Shown: one piece after another, positions 27,900-35,784 of the stretch | Layout: every line of letters begins with the position of its first letter | How positions within the stretch are numbered: position 1 is the stretch's first letter | DNA from: Actinomycetes bacterium | Lineage (GTDB): Bacteria; Actinomycetota; Acidimicrobiia; Acidimicrobiales; Acidimicrobilacustridaceae | DNA: 51,313 nucleotides | Direction of reading: 5' to 3' | Assembly: GCA_029782025.1 (NCBI GenBank) | Contig: JAKOVR010000018.1 | Location: forward strand, 1 to 51,313 | The notes under the pieces: model-generated | Database searches by the model: none | What the model was told of the DNA's origin: nothing | What the model saw: only the letters and a program-made list of their open reading frames with translations | Position numbers and translations under genes: made by a program

Positions 27900-29051
27900 T
27901 CAGATCCGCGCCCGCACCCAGGACGCGATCCGGTCGGCCACGTCCTCCCGGATGCCCTCCGGTTGCTCGAGGTAGTGGTCGCCGGGGATGAGCTGGAGCT
28001 CCTTGTCCGGGCCGGCGAGCGCGGCGTGGATCGCCTCGGCGTCGCGGGGGAACACGCCGGTGTCGGCGGTGGACTGGATGACGAGCGCGGGGAGGTCGAT
28101 GCGGGCCAGGTGGGGAGCGCCCCGGCAGTCGGATTCGCGCAGGCTCCACATCGACAGCCAGGTGCGCAACGTGTTCGAGGAGCCGATGCCGTAGGGGCTG
28201 TAGTTGGCCCAGCGGGGATCGCCGGTGTAGCAGCGGTTGAGGGGGCGATCGGACGGGTCGATGGTGGGATCGAGGTAACGCAGGTCGGCCCACACCCGGT
28301 GGAGGTTGAAGTTGCGGTCGAACGCTCCCGCGGCCTGGCACCGCTCGAGCTCGTCGAGGGCCCAATCGGTGATGCGGTGGTTGCGGGCTTCCTGGGCCGC
28401 CCGGTAGGTGGCGACGAACTCGGCCGTATACGGCGGCCCGTTGCGCTGGTCGTACATGTCGAGGGCCGGATCGACCGAGAGCGGGTCGGCTTCGTCGGTG
28501 ACCGAGGGGTCCATCCACGCCGTCAGCACCTCGGGCCGCCCGATGTGGGCCTGGAGCGACACGTACAGGTCGGCGGGGGGGAGGGAGAGCACGGCGGGCG
28601 GGAGGCCCAGCCCCCGGGCCGGCCGGATCGAGGGATCCGTGGCCTGCGACTGGTAGGCCGCCATCAGCGACCCGCCGCCCGAGTTGCCGAGGAGCACCAC
28701 GACCCGAGCACCGGCCACCTCGCGCAACCACCGCACGCCAGCGGCGATGTCGACCAGCGCGTGCTCGAGCAGGAACCAGTGCTCCACGCCGCGGTACCGC
28801 GTGTTCCAGCCGAGGAAGCCGAAGCCGCGGCGGGCCAGCAGCGGGGCGAGGTAGTGCTCGCTGAAGTCGACGTTGTAGTGGGTGGCGATGAAGGCGATGT
28901 CCGGCGACGCCCCGGGCGGGTGGTGGTACAGGCCCTGGCACGGGTGGTAGCCGACCGGGTTCACGGTCCCGGTGGCCGACTCCAGCGCGACGAAGGTCCG
29001 CTCGACCCGTCCGGTCGTGTCGCCGGGGGCGGAGCGGTCGACCGCGGGCAC
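27900..29051 (-). CDS. Alpha/beta hydrolase
   Basis: Protein of 383 residues. The nucleophile region is VVVLLGNSGGGSLMAAYQ (GNSGGG), the acid residue is in VIQSTADTGVFPRDAEAI and the His in IPGDHYLEQPEG. The N-terminal part (PDIAFIATHYNVDFSEHYLAPLLARRGFGFLGWNTRYRG) is the core sheet. The substrate is unknown. The GTG start lies 1 nt after the stop of the VOC gene upstream, so the two form an operon. Confidence 0.8.
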   Translation of the reverse strand: MPAVDRSAPGDTTGRVERTFVALESATGTVNPVGYHPCQGLYHHPPGASPDIAFIATHYNVDFSEHYLAPLLARRGFGFLGWNTRYRGVEHWFLLEHALVDIAAGVRWLREVAGARVVVLLGNSGGGSLMAAYQSQATDPSIRPARGLGLPPAVLSLPPADLYVSLQAHIGRPEVLTAWMDPSVTDEADPLSVDPALDMYDQRNGPPYTAEFVATYRAAQEARNHRITDWALDELERCQAAGAFDRNFNLHRVWADLRYLDPTIDPSDRPLNRCYTGDPRWANYSPYGIGSSNTLRTWLSMWSLRESDCRGAPHLARIDLPALVIQSTADTGVFPRDAEAIHAALAGPDKELQLIPGDHYLEQPEGIREDVADRIASWVRARI

Positions 29052-29052
29052 G

Positions 29053-29553
29053 TCAGAAGCCCGGCGGGGTCTCGTGCCGGCGCCGATCGGCCTCGGCCGG
29101 GTCGACGGGCAGGCCGGGACGGTCGAGGCAGAGCTCGAAGAGGATGCCGTTGGGATCGGTGATGTAGGTGGAGACGCACCAGCCGTGGTCGAGCTCGATG
29201 TCGGGCTCCCGCCCGTCGGCCCGGAGGCGGTCGAGGATGGCGGCCTTGCTGGCCTCGTCGACGCGGTAGGCGAAGTGGTTCACCCAGGCCGGCAGCCCGA
29301 GGTCGGTGGAGATCGCGGTGGGGACGGGCTGGGGCTCGCCCACCCCGTGGAGATCGAAGAACGCCAGCGCGCTCCCGTCGCCGCAGTCGTAGAACACGTG
29401 CCGGAAGAAGCCTTGGTCGAAGGGGGTCACCTCGGTGTGGACCAGGGTGAGCCCGATGATGTCGGCGTAGAAGTGGTGGGTGGCGTCGAGGTCGCGGCAG
29501 GCGTAGGCCACGTGGTGGATGCTGGGCGGCCGGCCGCCGTGGTCGTCGGGCAT
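29053..29553 (-). CDS. VOC family / extradiol-dioxygenase-like protein
   Basis: Protein of 166 residues with two beta-alpha-beta-beta-beta modules. IHHVAYACRDLDATHHFYADIIGLTLVHTE gives the first metal His, WVNHFAYRVDE the second His, and YITDPNGILFELCLDRPG the Glu ligand, an HHE set as in one-domain extradiol dioxygenases and glyoxalases. AGGAG lies 10 nt before the ATG on the minus strand. It precedes the alpha/beta hydrolase with 1 nt spacing, so ring cleavage followed by hydrolysis is possible but unproven. Confidence 0.85.
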   Translation of the reverse strand: MPDDHGGRPPSIHHVAYACRDLDATHHFYADIIGLTLVHTEVTPFDQGFFRHVFYDCGDGSALAFFDLHGVGEPQPVPTAISTDLGLPAWVNHFAYRVDEASKAAILDRLRADGREPDIELDHGWCVSTYITDPNGILFELCLDRPGLPVDPAEADRRRHETPPGF

Positions 29554-29654
29554 CTGGCGCTCCTGGGTGTCGGCGCCGGGTCGTCCGCCCGGCGCGAGAC
29601 CGTCGGCCGACGCTACACCGTCGGATCGTCCCCGCCGCCGGCTCTCGGGACCGC

Positions 29655-29683
29655 TTGCGCCTTCCCGATGTTCCTCATACGGT
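29655..29683 (+). promoter_or_regulatory. Candidate promoter of the first TauE/SafE gene
   Basis: TTGCGC (29655-29660), 17 bp, TACGGT (29678-29683). It points to the permease gene starting at 29733. Confidence 0.35.
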
Positions 29684-29732
29684 TGGTGGGAAACACGGGC
29701 CGTGGTGGTGCCCGGTTCACGACCCGTCGCCC

Positions 29733-30629
29733 ATGCCCGCCGATACGCCCCTCTTCGTCCTCGCCCTCGCCGGCCTCGGTGTGGGCTTCATCGTCGGCCT
29801 CACCGGGATGGGGGGCGGCGCGCTGATGACCCCGGTCCTGGTGCTGCTCTTCGGCGTCGATCCGGGCAAGGCGGTGGGGAGCGACCTCGTGGTGTCGCTC
29901 CTGATGAAGCCGGTGGGCGGTGGCGTGCACCTGCGCAAGGGCACGGTGCACCTCCCGCTGGTGAAGTGGCTGGTGGTCGGCTCCGTTCCCAGCGCCTTCG
30001 CCAGCGTGTGGCTGTTCAGCCGGATCTTCGGCGATCACTACAACGACGTGGTCCAACGGGCGATCGGCGTGGCGTTGCTGCTGGCGTCGGCCGGCCTGAT
30101 CGCCAAGGGGGCTTTCTCGGGGAAGCGCCACGCCACGGGCGATCCCGACCACGTGCCCGTGCGCCCGATCCCGACGTTGCTCGTGGGCGTGTTCGGTGGC
30201 GTGGCGGTGGGCATCACCTCGGTGGGGTCCGGGTCCCTGATGATGCCGCTGCTCCTCGTGCTCTACCCGGTCCTCACGGCCAAGCAGCTGGTGGGCACCG
30301 ACCTGGTCCAGGCCGTTCCGCTGGTCGCCGCGGCGTCGCTCGGGCATCTGCTGTTCGGTTCGGTGGAGTTCGGGCTCACCGCCGCGCTGCTCCTCGGAGC
30401 GCTCCCAGGCGTCTGGCTCGGCGCGCACGTGTCGAGCCGGTCGGCCGACTACGTCATCCGGCCCATCCTCGCCGTGGTCCTCATCGTGTCGGGACTGAAG
30501 ATGCTGAACGTGCCGTCGATGGCGGTCGGCATCACCGGTCTGGTGTTGTCGCTGATCGCGGTGGTGATGATCCTGCGCAGCCGGCCCACGCCCATCGTCC
30601 GGCTGGCGATGGACGCCGCCGCCGAGTGA
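29733..30629 (+). CDS. TauE/SafE family permease
   Basis: Protein of 298 residues with about eight membrane helices in two related halves. Both halves carry the family glycine motif: FIVGLTGMGGGALMTPVLVLLFGVDPGKAVGSDL and GVAVGITSVGSGSLMMPLLLVLYPVLTAKQLVGTDL. The family exports sulfite, sulfoacetate and other small anions. Its place next to the DsrE/TusE/SQR genes suggests a sulfur compound. The ATG at 29733 starts just before the first helix; upstream ATGs in frame would add a non-hydrophobic stretch. Confidence 0.88.
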   Translation: MPADTPLFVLALAGLGVGFIVGLTGMGGGALMTPVLVLLFGVDPGKAVGSDLVVSLLMKPVGGGVHLRKGTVHLPLVKWLVVGSVPSAFASVWLFSRIFGDHYNDVVQRAIGVALLLASAGLIAKGAFSGKRHATGDPDHVPVRPIPTLLVGVFGGVAVGITSVGSGSLMMPLLLVLYPVLTAKQLVGTDLVQAVPLVAAASLGHLLFGSVEFGLTAALLLGALPGVWLGAHVSSRSADYVIRPILAVVLIVSGLKMLNVPSMAVGITGLVLSLIAVVMILRSRPTPIVRLAMDAAAE

Positions 30630-30656
30630 CCGCCCCGGTGTCGGGGTTCGTCGCCG

Positions 30657-31124
30657 TCAGGTGAAGATGATCTCGCCGCCGGCGGCCCGCTCGTAGAACT
30701 CGCCGACCGTGATGATCTCCTGCACCTCGTCGATGAAGTCGTCCTTCGTGAGCTCGAACATGTCGACCGAGGCCTTGCAGGCGTAGAGGCCGGCGCCGGT
30801 GTCGGCGATCATCTCGATGAACTCGTGGATGGGCGGGATGTCGAGGTTGGCCATCTTGCGCTCCATCAGGTGCGTGGCTAGGGCCGACATGCCCGGCAGG
30901 CCGCCGAGCATGGTGGCCATGTGCATCCCGGGGTTGCCGACGGTGGCCACCTTGATGTGATCGATGCGCTTGCGGTGGATGGCGTCGAGGCCGAAGAACG
31001 TGAAGAACAGGTTGGCTTCGATCCCTTCGGCCCGGGCCCCGTTGGCCATGATCAACGCCGGGTAGACGCCCTCCAAGGACCCTTTGGAGACGATGATCGA
31101 GACCTTCTCGATGGTGTCGGACAT
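30657..31124 (-). CDS. DsrE/DsrF-like (DsrE2-type) sulfur relay protein
   Basis: Protein of 155 residues: VSIIVSKGSLEGVYPALIMANGARAEGIEANLFFTFFGLDAIHRKR and a later GLYACKASVDMFELTKDDFIDEV, where the Cys in YACKAS is the candidate sulfur-carrying residue of DsrE-like folds. Such proteins pass sulfane sulfur in relay chains with TusA or TusE/DsrC partners. It is the last gene of the minus-strand csoR-sqr-tusE-dsrE run, 9 nt after the tusE-like stop. Intact family features. Confidence 0.9.
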   Translation of the reverse strand: MSDTIEKVSIIVSKGSLEGVYPALIMANGARAEGIEANLFFTFFGLDAIHRKRIDHIKVATVGNPGMHMATMLGGLPGMSALATHLMERKMANLDIPPIHEFIEMIADTGAGLYACKASVDMFELTKDDFIDEVQEIITVGEFYERAAGGEIIFT

Positions 31125-31133
31125 GACGCCCTC

Positions 31134-31451
31134 CTAGATGCAGCCGCGAGGCTTGGGGATGCCGGCGATCTTGGCGGCCATCTTCGCCGGGCCCTTGGGG
31201 AACAGCTCGTACAGCTCCTTCACGGTGACGCCGGAGGTCTTGCCGAGCACGCGGACGGTGGGCCCGGTGCCCTTCTCGGCGAACTCCTGGCGCATGAAGC
31301 GGATGACCTGCCAGTGCTTGTCGGTGAGCTCGGCGATCCCTTCCTGGGCGGCGAGCTCGCGAGCCATGTCCTCGGTCCACTGGTCGGGTTGTTCGAAGAA
31401 GCCTTCGTCGTTGACGTCGACGGCGACGCCGGAGATGGTTGCGGTGGGCAT
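31134..31451 (-). CDS. TusE/DsrC family protein with only the terminal Cys
   Basis: Protein of 105 residues ending GIPKPRGCI, the conserved C-terminal arm of DsrC/TusE, with CysA at 104. In DsrC proper a second Cys (CysB) lies 11 residues before; here that residue is Ala93 (KMAAKIAG), as in TusE-type or regulatory members that cannot form the intramolecular trisulfide. The remainder (EDMARELAAQEGI-ELTDKHWQVIRFMRQEFAEKG) fits the family. The protein probably accepts and transfers sulfur from DsrE or TusA to a partner. It begins 1 nt after the SQR stop. Confidence 0.9.
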   Translation of the reverse strand: MPTATISGVAVDVNDEGFFEQPDQWTEDMARELAAQEGIAELTDKHWQVIRFMRQEFAEKGTGPTVRVLGKTSGVTVKELYELFPKGPAKMAAKIAGIPKPRGCI

Positions 31452-31452
31452 G

Positions 31453-32703
31453 TCAGCCTCCTTGTGCGGCCGGGGCGATGTCCTTGCCGGCCGTGGGCAT
31501 GTCCGGGCCGACGCCCGGGATGTCACGGCCCGGCAGGAGCGCGTGCCAGTAGAACCACTGGAACATGAGCTTGCCGAGATGGTTGAGCCGGGATTCCTTC
31601 AGCAGCGGCATCCCCACCGGTCCGGGGAAGTGACCCGCCACGGGCTCCTGGTCGTAGTTGAAGTCGATGAGCATGGCCTTGTGGAAGCCGGTCTCGATGA
31701 AGCAGTTGGCATGGCCGTCGTAGGCGGCGTCGAGGGGCTCGCCCCGGAGGAAGCGGAGGATGTTCTCCACGAGCACCTCGCCCTCGAAGTGGGTGACCGA
31801 GCCGGCCTTCGACACGGGGAGGCTCGCCGCGTCGCCGATCACGAAGATGTTCGGGCGCACATGGGCCTGCAGCGTGTGTTCGTCGGCGAGCACGAAGTCG
31901 AGGTCGTCGCCGAGGCCGGGGGAGTCGGCGACGTAGGCCGCGCCGCTGTGGGCCGGGATCACGACGGCGATGTCGAAGGGCACCTCCCGCCCGTCGTACC
32001 CGACGAGCTTCCCGCCCTCGCCGTCGACCTCGCCGGTGTTGAACTCGGTGACGAGCTCGATGTTGCGGTCCTCGAGCATCCCGCCCAGCGTCCGGGCCGC
32101 CGTGGGTTTGGTGAACGCAGCATCGAGCGGCGTGACGTAGGTGATCGTGACCTCGTCGCGGACGCCGACCTCGTGGAAGTACCAGTCGGCGAGGAAGCAG
32201 AACTCGAGGGGTGCGACCGGGCACTTGATGGGCATGTCGACCACGTTGACCACGAGGCGGCCGCGCTCGAAGCGGGCGAGGGCACCGGCCAGGGCGGTGG
32301 CACCGGGCAGGTCGTAGAACGTGAAGACCCGCTCCATCCAGCCGGGGCCGAGGAGGCCCTCGGTCTCCTCCGGCACGAGCCGGGAGCCGGTGGCGACGAC
32401 GAGGAGGTCGTAGGGGAGCACGGTGGCGTCGGCGAGGTGGACCTCCTGGGCGTCGATGTCGACCCGGGCGATGCCCACGTGGTGGTAGTTGATCCCCCGG
32501 TGCAGTTGGCGGCCCCGAGGGCGCACGATGTCTTCCGGATGGGCCAGGCCGAACGGCACGAAGAGCAGCCCGGGCTGGTAGACGTGCTGGTCGTTCTCGT
32601 CGACGACGGTGATCTCGGCGTCGGCGGGGAGGGCCTTGCGGAGACGGTTGGCGGTCAGCGTTCCTCCGGTCCCACCCCCGAGGATCACGATGCGGTCGCT
32701 CAC
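31453..32703 (-). CDS. Sulfide:quinone oxidoreductase-like flavoprotein
   Basis: Protein of 416 residues. The FAD-binding start is IVILGGGTGGTLTANRL, the second nucleotide motif NVVDMPIKCPVAPLEF carries the central Cys typical of SQR, and IFVIGDAASLPVSKAGSVTHFEGEV is the C-terminal FAD motif. SQR oxidises sulfide to persulfide or polysulfide and passes electrons to the quinone pool at the membrane. The GTG start has GGAGG upstream. It heads the run into tusE-like and dsrE-like genes and follows csoR by 97 bp. A DosR-like box lies in that gap. Confidence 0.88.
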   Translation of the reverse strand: MSDRIVILGGGTGGTLTANRLRKALPADAEITVVDENDQHVYQPGLLFVPFGLAHPEDIVRPRGRQLHRGINYHHVGIARVDIDAQEVHLADATVLPYDLLVVATGSRLVPEETEGLLGPGWMERVFTFYDLPGATALAGALARFERGRLVVNVVDMPIKCPVAPLEFCFLADWYFHEVGVRDEVTITYVTPLDAAFTKPTAARTLGGMLEDRNIELVTEFNTGEVDGEGGKLVGYDGREVPFDIAVVIPAHSGAAYVADSPGLGDDLDFVLADEHTLQAHVRPNIFVIGDAASLPVSKAGSVTHFEGEVLVENILRFLRGEPLDAAYDGHANCFIETGFHKAMLIDFNYDQEPVAGHFPGPVGMPLLKESRLNHLGKLMFQWFYWHALLPGRDIPGVGPDMPTAGKDIAPAAQGG

Positions 32704-32723
32704 GGACTTCCTCCTTCGGTTCC

Positions 32724-32740
32724 GACGCTACGGGAGCGTC
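32724..32740. other. Small hairpin between csoR-like and SQR genes
   Basis: GACGCT-ACGGG-AGCGTC, a 6-bp stem with a 5-nt loop in the csoR-SQR gap. It may set differential expression within the operon; there is no T tract. Confidence 0.3.
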
Positions 32741-32753
32741 TCGGGCTTGCCCC

Positions 32754-32767
32754 GGGCCTTTGGTCCC
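32754..32767 (-). promoter_or_regulatory. DosR-like box upstream of the SQR gene
   Basis: On the minus strand GGGACCAAAGGCCC, matching the mycobacterial DosR core GGGACTWWAGTCCC at 12 of 14 positions. It ends about 50 nt before the SQR start, a normal position for an activator. A single match without a dosR gene in the window is only suggestive. Confidence 0.3.
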
Positions 32768-32800
32768 AATGGCGGCCGGCCGAGGTCCCTCCTCGCCGGC

Positions 32801-33070
32801 TCAGGCCAGGCGCATGAAGAGCTTCTCGACCTCGTCGAGGGGATAGCCGTCGGCGGCGGCCGCCTCGGGATTGTTGAGGCAGTAGGTGAGGCCGGCGCTG
32901 ACGAGCCGGAAGCCGGCCTGTTCGAGGGCCCGGTTGGCGGCTGAGATCTGGGTGACGATGTCGCGGCACTCGCGCCCGTCGTCGAGCATCCGCTCGATGC
33001 CCTGTACCTGCCCGGCGATGCGCCGCAAGCGCTTCCGCAGGTCATCGATGACATCCTCGGGCAGCTCCAC
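32801..33070 (-). CDS. CsoR/CstR family repressor (persulfide-sensor type)
   Basis: Protein of 89 residues, all helical: DVIDDLRKRLRRIAGQVQGIERMLDDGRECRDIVTQISAANRALEQAGFRLVSAGLTYCL. The copper sensor CsoR uses Cys-His-Cys; here C35 and C64 are present but the His four residues before the second Cys is G60, as in CstR-type persulfide sensors that form di- or trisulfides between subunits. That fits the adjacent SQR, TusE, DsrE and rhodanese genes. It is divergent from thioredoxin across an ATACCC-N4-GGGTAT palindrome. Copper sensing is less likely. Confidence 0.88.
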   Translation of the reverse strand: MELPEDVIDDLRKRLRRIAGQVQGIERMLDDGRECRDIVTQISAANRALEQAGFRLVSAGLTYCLNNPEAAAADGYPLDEVEKLFMRLA

Positions 33071-33114
33071 GGCGATTCCTCCTTCTCGGGGCGGGGCGTC
33101 GCCCCCAGGTGGAA

Positions 33115-33134
33115 TAGTATACCCCTATGGGTAT
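33115..33134. promoter_or_regulatory. CsoR/CstR-type operator in the divergent csoR-trx promoter
   Basis: ATACCC-CTAT-GGGTAT at 33119-33134, a perfect inverted repeat. TAGTAT (33115-33120) is a -10 candidate for thioredoxin, and TATACT on the minus strand (33116-33121) for csoR. The operator overlaps both, so one bound repressor could shut both directions. Confidence 0.75.
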
Positions 33135-33170
33135 GTTGCACAGTGTGTCCACCCCGATTCGGAGGTTGCC

Positions 33171-33497
33171 ATGACCAGCATCACCCACGCCGACGATCCC
33201 GTGAGCTTCGACCGCGAGGTGCTCCAGTCCGAGATCCCCGTCGTCGTCGACTTCTGGGCCGACTGGTGCGGTCCGTGCCACATGGTCGCTCCCGAGCTCG
33301 AGGAGCTGGCCGACCTCCATCAGGGCACGGTCAAGGTCGTGAAGGTCGACGTCGACGCCAACCAGTCCGTCGCCGATCGCTACGGGATCCGGGGCATCCC
33401 CACTGTGCTCCTCTTCGAGGCGGGCCGCCCCGTCGCCTCCAGCGTCGGCGCCAAGCGCCGCCCGGCCATCGAGGCCGAGCTCGGCATCGTCGCCTAG
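33171..33497 (+). CDS. Thioredoxin
   Basis: Protein of 108 residues. The active site is VVVDFWADWCGPCHMVAPELEEL (WCGPC), and the cis-Pro lies in YGIRGIPTVLLFEAG. It is a cytoplasmic dithiol reductase that can release sulfide from persulfides. GGAGG at 33161-33165 lies 5 nt before the ATG. It leads a plus-strand run with an AhpD-like protein, a rhodanese and a methyltransferase, and its promoter shares the CsoR-type operator with the repressor gene. Confidence 0.93.
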   Translation: MTSITHADDPVSFDREVLQSEIPVVVDFWADWCGPCHMVAPELEELADLHQGTVKVVKVDVDANQSVADRYGIRGIPTVLLFEAGRPVASSVGAKRRPAIEAELGIVA

Positions 33498-33514
33498 CCC
33501 GAAAGGGGGCTGTC

Positions 33515-33868
33515 ATGGGCCACTACCAGGACGTCGCCACCGACCTGCGGGAACCGACCCGCAACCTACGCCGCGCCATGCCCGACACCTGGGCGGCCTT
33601 CACGGCCTTGCACCAGCAGGCGGTGGCCGATGGGGCCCTGCCGAGCAAGGTCAAAGAGCTCATGGCGTTGGTGGTCGGCGTCGTCAAGCGTTGCGACGGG
33701 TGCATCGCCTACCACGCCCGGGCCGCGGCCGCGGCCGGTGCCACCGAAGCCGAGGTCGTCGATGCCCTGGGCGTCGCCCTGCTGATGGACGGCGGCCCGG
33801 CGTCGGTCTGGGCGCCGCGGGCCCTCTCGGCGTTCCGGGAGTTCGCCGAGGAGGTGCCGGCGTCGTGA
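33515..33868 (+). CDS. AhpD-like / carboxymuconolactone decarboxylase family protein
   Basis: Protein of 117 residues: LPSKVKELMALVVGVVKRCDGCIAYHARAAAAAGATEAEVVDALGVALLMDGGPASVWA. The CDGC motif followed by H (CxxC-xxxH) is the redox centre of AhpD-type alkylhydroperoxidases. It starts 17 nt after thioredoxin, so it belongs to the same transcript, and may protect against peroxides or persulfides. AAAGGGGG precedes the ATG. Confidence 0.88.
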   Translation: MGHYQDVATDLREPTRNLRRAMPDTWAAFTALHQQAVADGALPSKVKELMALVVGVVKRCDGCIAYHARAAAAAGATEAEVVDALGVALLMDGGPASVWAPRALSAFREFAEEVPAS

Positions 33869-33932
33869 CGGCGCGCTCTGTCTGCGCTCCCGCGTCGCCG
33901 AGCGCGGCCCTTCCCCACCGGGTGGGTCGGCC

Positions 33933-34304
33933 GTGAGCCGCTCCTCGCTCCCATCGGGCTCCGACGCCGCGCCGGTGCCGGAGGTGGGTCCGGTCGAAGC
34001 CCGGGCGCTCGTGCGCATCGGCGCCCTCCTGCTCGACGTCCGCGAAGTGGACGAATGGCAGGCCGGCCACGCGGCCAAGGCGCAGCACCTGCCGCTCGGT
34101 GATCTCCCGGCCTCCCTCGACGCCCTCCCCCGGGGACGCACGATCGTCGTCGTCTGCCGTTCCGGCAACCGGTCGGCGCAGGCCACCGCCCTGCTCCGGA
34201 GCGCCGGCTTCGATGCGCTGAACCTGGCCGGCGGGATGGGGGCCTGGGCGGAGGCCGGCTTCCCGCTCGTCGACCGCGGCGGCGCGGCCGGGAGGGTGGC
34301 ATGA
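33933..34304 (+). CDS. Rhodanese-domain protein
   Basis: Protein of 123 residues with one rhodanese domain: LLLDVREVDEWQAGHAAKAQHLPLGDL and the active-site loop VVVCRSGNRSAQATALL with the persulfide-forming Cys, then GFDALNLAGGMGAWAEAGFPL. Rhodaneses move sulfane sulfur, for example from glutathione or low-molecular-weight persulfides. The GTG start at 33933 is 65 bp after the AhpD-like stop. Its stop overlaps the methyltransferase start (ATGA). Confidence 0.9.
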   Translation: MSRSSLPSGSDAAPVPEVGPVEARALVRIGALLLDVREVDEWQAGHAAKAQHLPLGDLPASLDALPRGRTIVVVCRSGNRSAQATALLRSAGFDALNLAGGMGAWAEAGFPLVDRGGAAGRVA

Positions 34305-34930
34305 CCCCCGATCCCTCCCCGTCCGCCCGCCAGGCCCACTGGGACGCCGTGTACGGGAGGGCGACCGCGTCCGAGGTCAGCTGGTACCAGCCGGTCCCCG
34401 AGCGATCGTTGGCCCTCCTCGATCGCTACGCCGCCCCGCTCACCACCGTGGTGGACGCCGGCGGCGGCGAGAGCTCCCTCGCCCGACTGCTGGCGGAGCG
34501 GGGCGTCGCCGTCACCGTGGTCGACGTGTCGGCGCGGGCGATCGAGGCGGCCCGCGAGGCCGCCGGCGAGGTGGCTACCGCCATCCACTGGGAGGTGGCC
34601 GACCTCCTCGAGTGGCGCCCCGTCCGCCGGTTCGCGGCATGGCACGACCGCGCCGTCTTCCACTTCCTCACCGATCCACGGGATCAGGCCCGGTACGTCG
34701 AGACCCTCACCGCCGCCATCGAGCCGGGCGGCACGGTGATCATCGCCGCCTTCGCGCCGGATGGCCCCGAAGCCTGCTCGGGCCTGCCCACGGTCCGCTA
34801 CGACGGCGCCGGCCTGGCTCGCGTGCTCGGTCCCCACTTCACCCTCGTGGCCGAGGAGCGGGAGACGCACCGCACCCCCGCCGACCGGATCCAGGAGTTC
34901 GCCTGGGCGGTGTTCGTCGCCGACGGGTGA
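34301..34930 (+). CDS. Class I SAM-dependent methyltransferase
   Basis: Protein of 209 residues. It begins ARQAHWDAVYGRATASEVSWYQPVPERSLALLDR, with the SAM motif TTVVDAGGGESSLARLLAERG-VAVTVVDVSARAIEAA and HWEVADLLEW. The EVSWYQ start recalls small methyltransferases found beside sulfur, selenium or metal-detoxification genes (thiopurine/tellurite type), but the substrate is not shown. It overlaps the rhodanese by 4 nt, so it is part of this operon; methylating a sulfur compound is an inference. Confidence 0.82.
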   Translation: MTPDPSPSARQAHWDAVYGRATASEVSWYQPVPERSLALLDRYAAPLTTVVDAGGGESSLARLLAERGVAVTVVDVSARAIEAAREAAGEVATAIHWEVADLLEWRPVRRFAAWHDRAVFHFLTDPRDQARYVETLTAAIEPGGTVIIAAFAPDGPEACSGLPTVRYDGAGLARVLGPHFTLVAEERETHRTPADRIQEFAWAVFVADG

Positions 34931-35060
34931 TCGGCCCGGGATGGCGGCCGACGGTCGGGCCGACCGACTTTCCCAAGACTTTCCTCGGGCCTGGCCTTCC
35001 CCGAACGGCGGTTTCGCCACGCTGCTGCGAGGCAAGGACCACCCCTCCCGAGGAGTCATC

Positions 35061-35654
35061 ATGGACCGCAGACGAGCTCTCGCCCTGGCCGCCAGCGTGG
35101 CGCTGTGCGCCACCGCCGGCGCCGGCGCCGTCGCCACCAACCTCGCCATGACCCGTTCGACTCCCTCCGAGGACGCCTCGATCGGCCAGTTCGACCCCCG
35201 GACGGCCGCCCTGGTCTCGGGAACGGGCCGGCGGGCCTCGACCACGACCGTGACCGCCGCTCCTGCCCCTCCCGCCAGCGAGGCCCCCGCACCGGTCGCC
35301 GACGGCGGCGCGGCCCCCGCCGCCCCCCCGGAGACCGTGGTCGTGCAGGTGCCCGTCGAGGTGCCGGTCTTCGTCCCCGGCCCCGTCCAGAACAGCGCCG
35401 CACCGGCCCCGGCGCCGGCGCCCGCCCCCGCCGCCGAGCCGGCGGTGCCCGCCCCCACGGCGCCGCCCCAGACCTCCCCCCCGGTCACCGCGCCCCGTCC
35501 GTCGCCCACCACGACCGTCAAGCCCGTGACGACCACGACCCGTCCGCCGGGTGTGCCCGCCGACTGGCCGGCCGACAAGCCGATCCCGCCGATGCCGGCC
35601 GGATGCGTCGAGCCGCAGCTCGAGGACAACGGCGTCTGGAACTGCCAGCACTGA
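35061..35654 (+). CDS. Secreted Pro/Ala/Thr-rich protein
   Basis: Protein of 197 residues. A signal peptide (RRRALALAASVALCATAGAGAVA) is followed by a low-complexity region of Ala, Pro and Thr with short repeats such as APAPAPAPA and TTTVKPVTTTTRPP, and a conserved-looking tail MPAGCVEPQLEDNGVWNCQH with two Cys. It resembles cell-wall associated extended proteins; I do not recognise a domain. GAGGAG at 35050-35055 lies 5 nt before the ATG. It sits between the sulfur operon and the second permease without evident link to either. Confidence 0.65.
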   Translation: MDRRRALALAASVALCATAGAGAVATNLAMTRSTPSEDASIGQFDPRTAALVSGTGRRASTTTVTAAPAPPASEAPAPVADGGAAPAAPPETVVVQVPVEVPVFVPGPVQNSAAPAPAPAPAPAAEPAVPAPTAPPQTSPPVTAPRPSPTTTVKPVTTTTRPPGVPADWPADKPIPPMPAGCVEPQLEDNGVWNCQH

Positions 35655-35693
35655 GGCGGCCCGGCTTCCGGGCCCGTCCCCGGTGCTCCCCTG

Positions 35694-35742
35694 GTACCCC
35701 TCCGGGTATCCAGGATACCTGGTATCATACCCCCATGGGTAT
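35694..35742 (+). promoter_or_regulatory. Tandem CsoR/CstR-type operators upstream of the second TauE/SafE gene
   Basis: Site A is GTACCC-CTCC-GGGTAT at 35694-35709 (one mismatch). Site B is ATACCC-CCAT-GGGTAT at 35727-35742 (perfect). Between them lies ATACC-T-GGTAT (35715-35725), a partial palindrome. TATCAT at 35723-35728 is a -10 candidate that site B overlaps. Centre spacing A to B is 33 bp, about three helical turns. Confidence 0.7.
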
Positions 35743-35784
35743 CCATGGTCAGGCCTGGGTGGACGCTCCTGGGAGCGTGGCACC

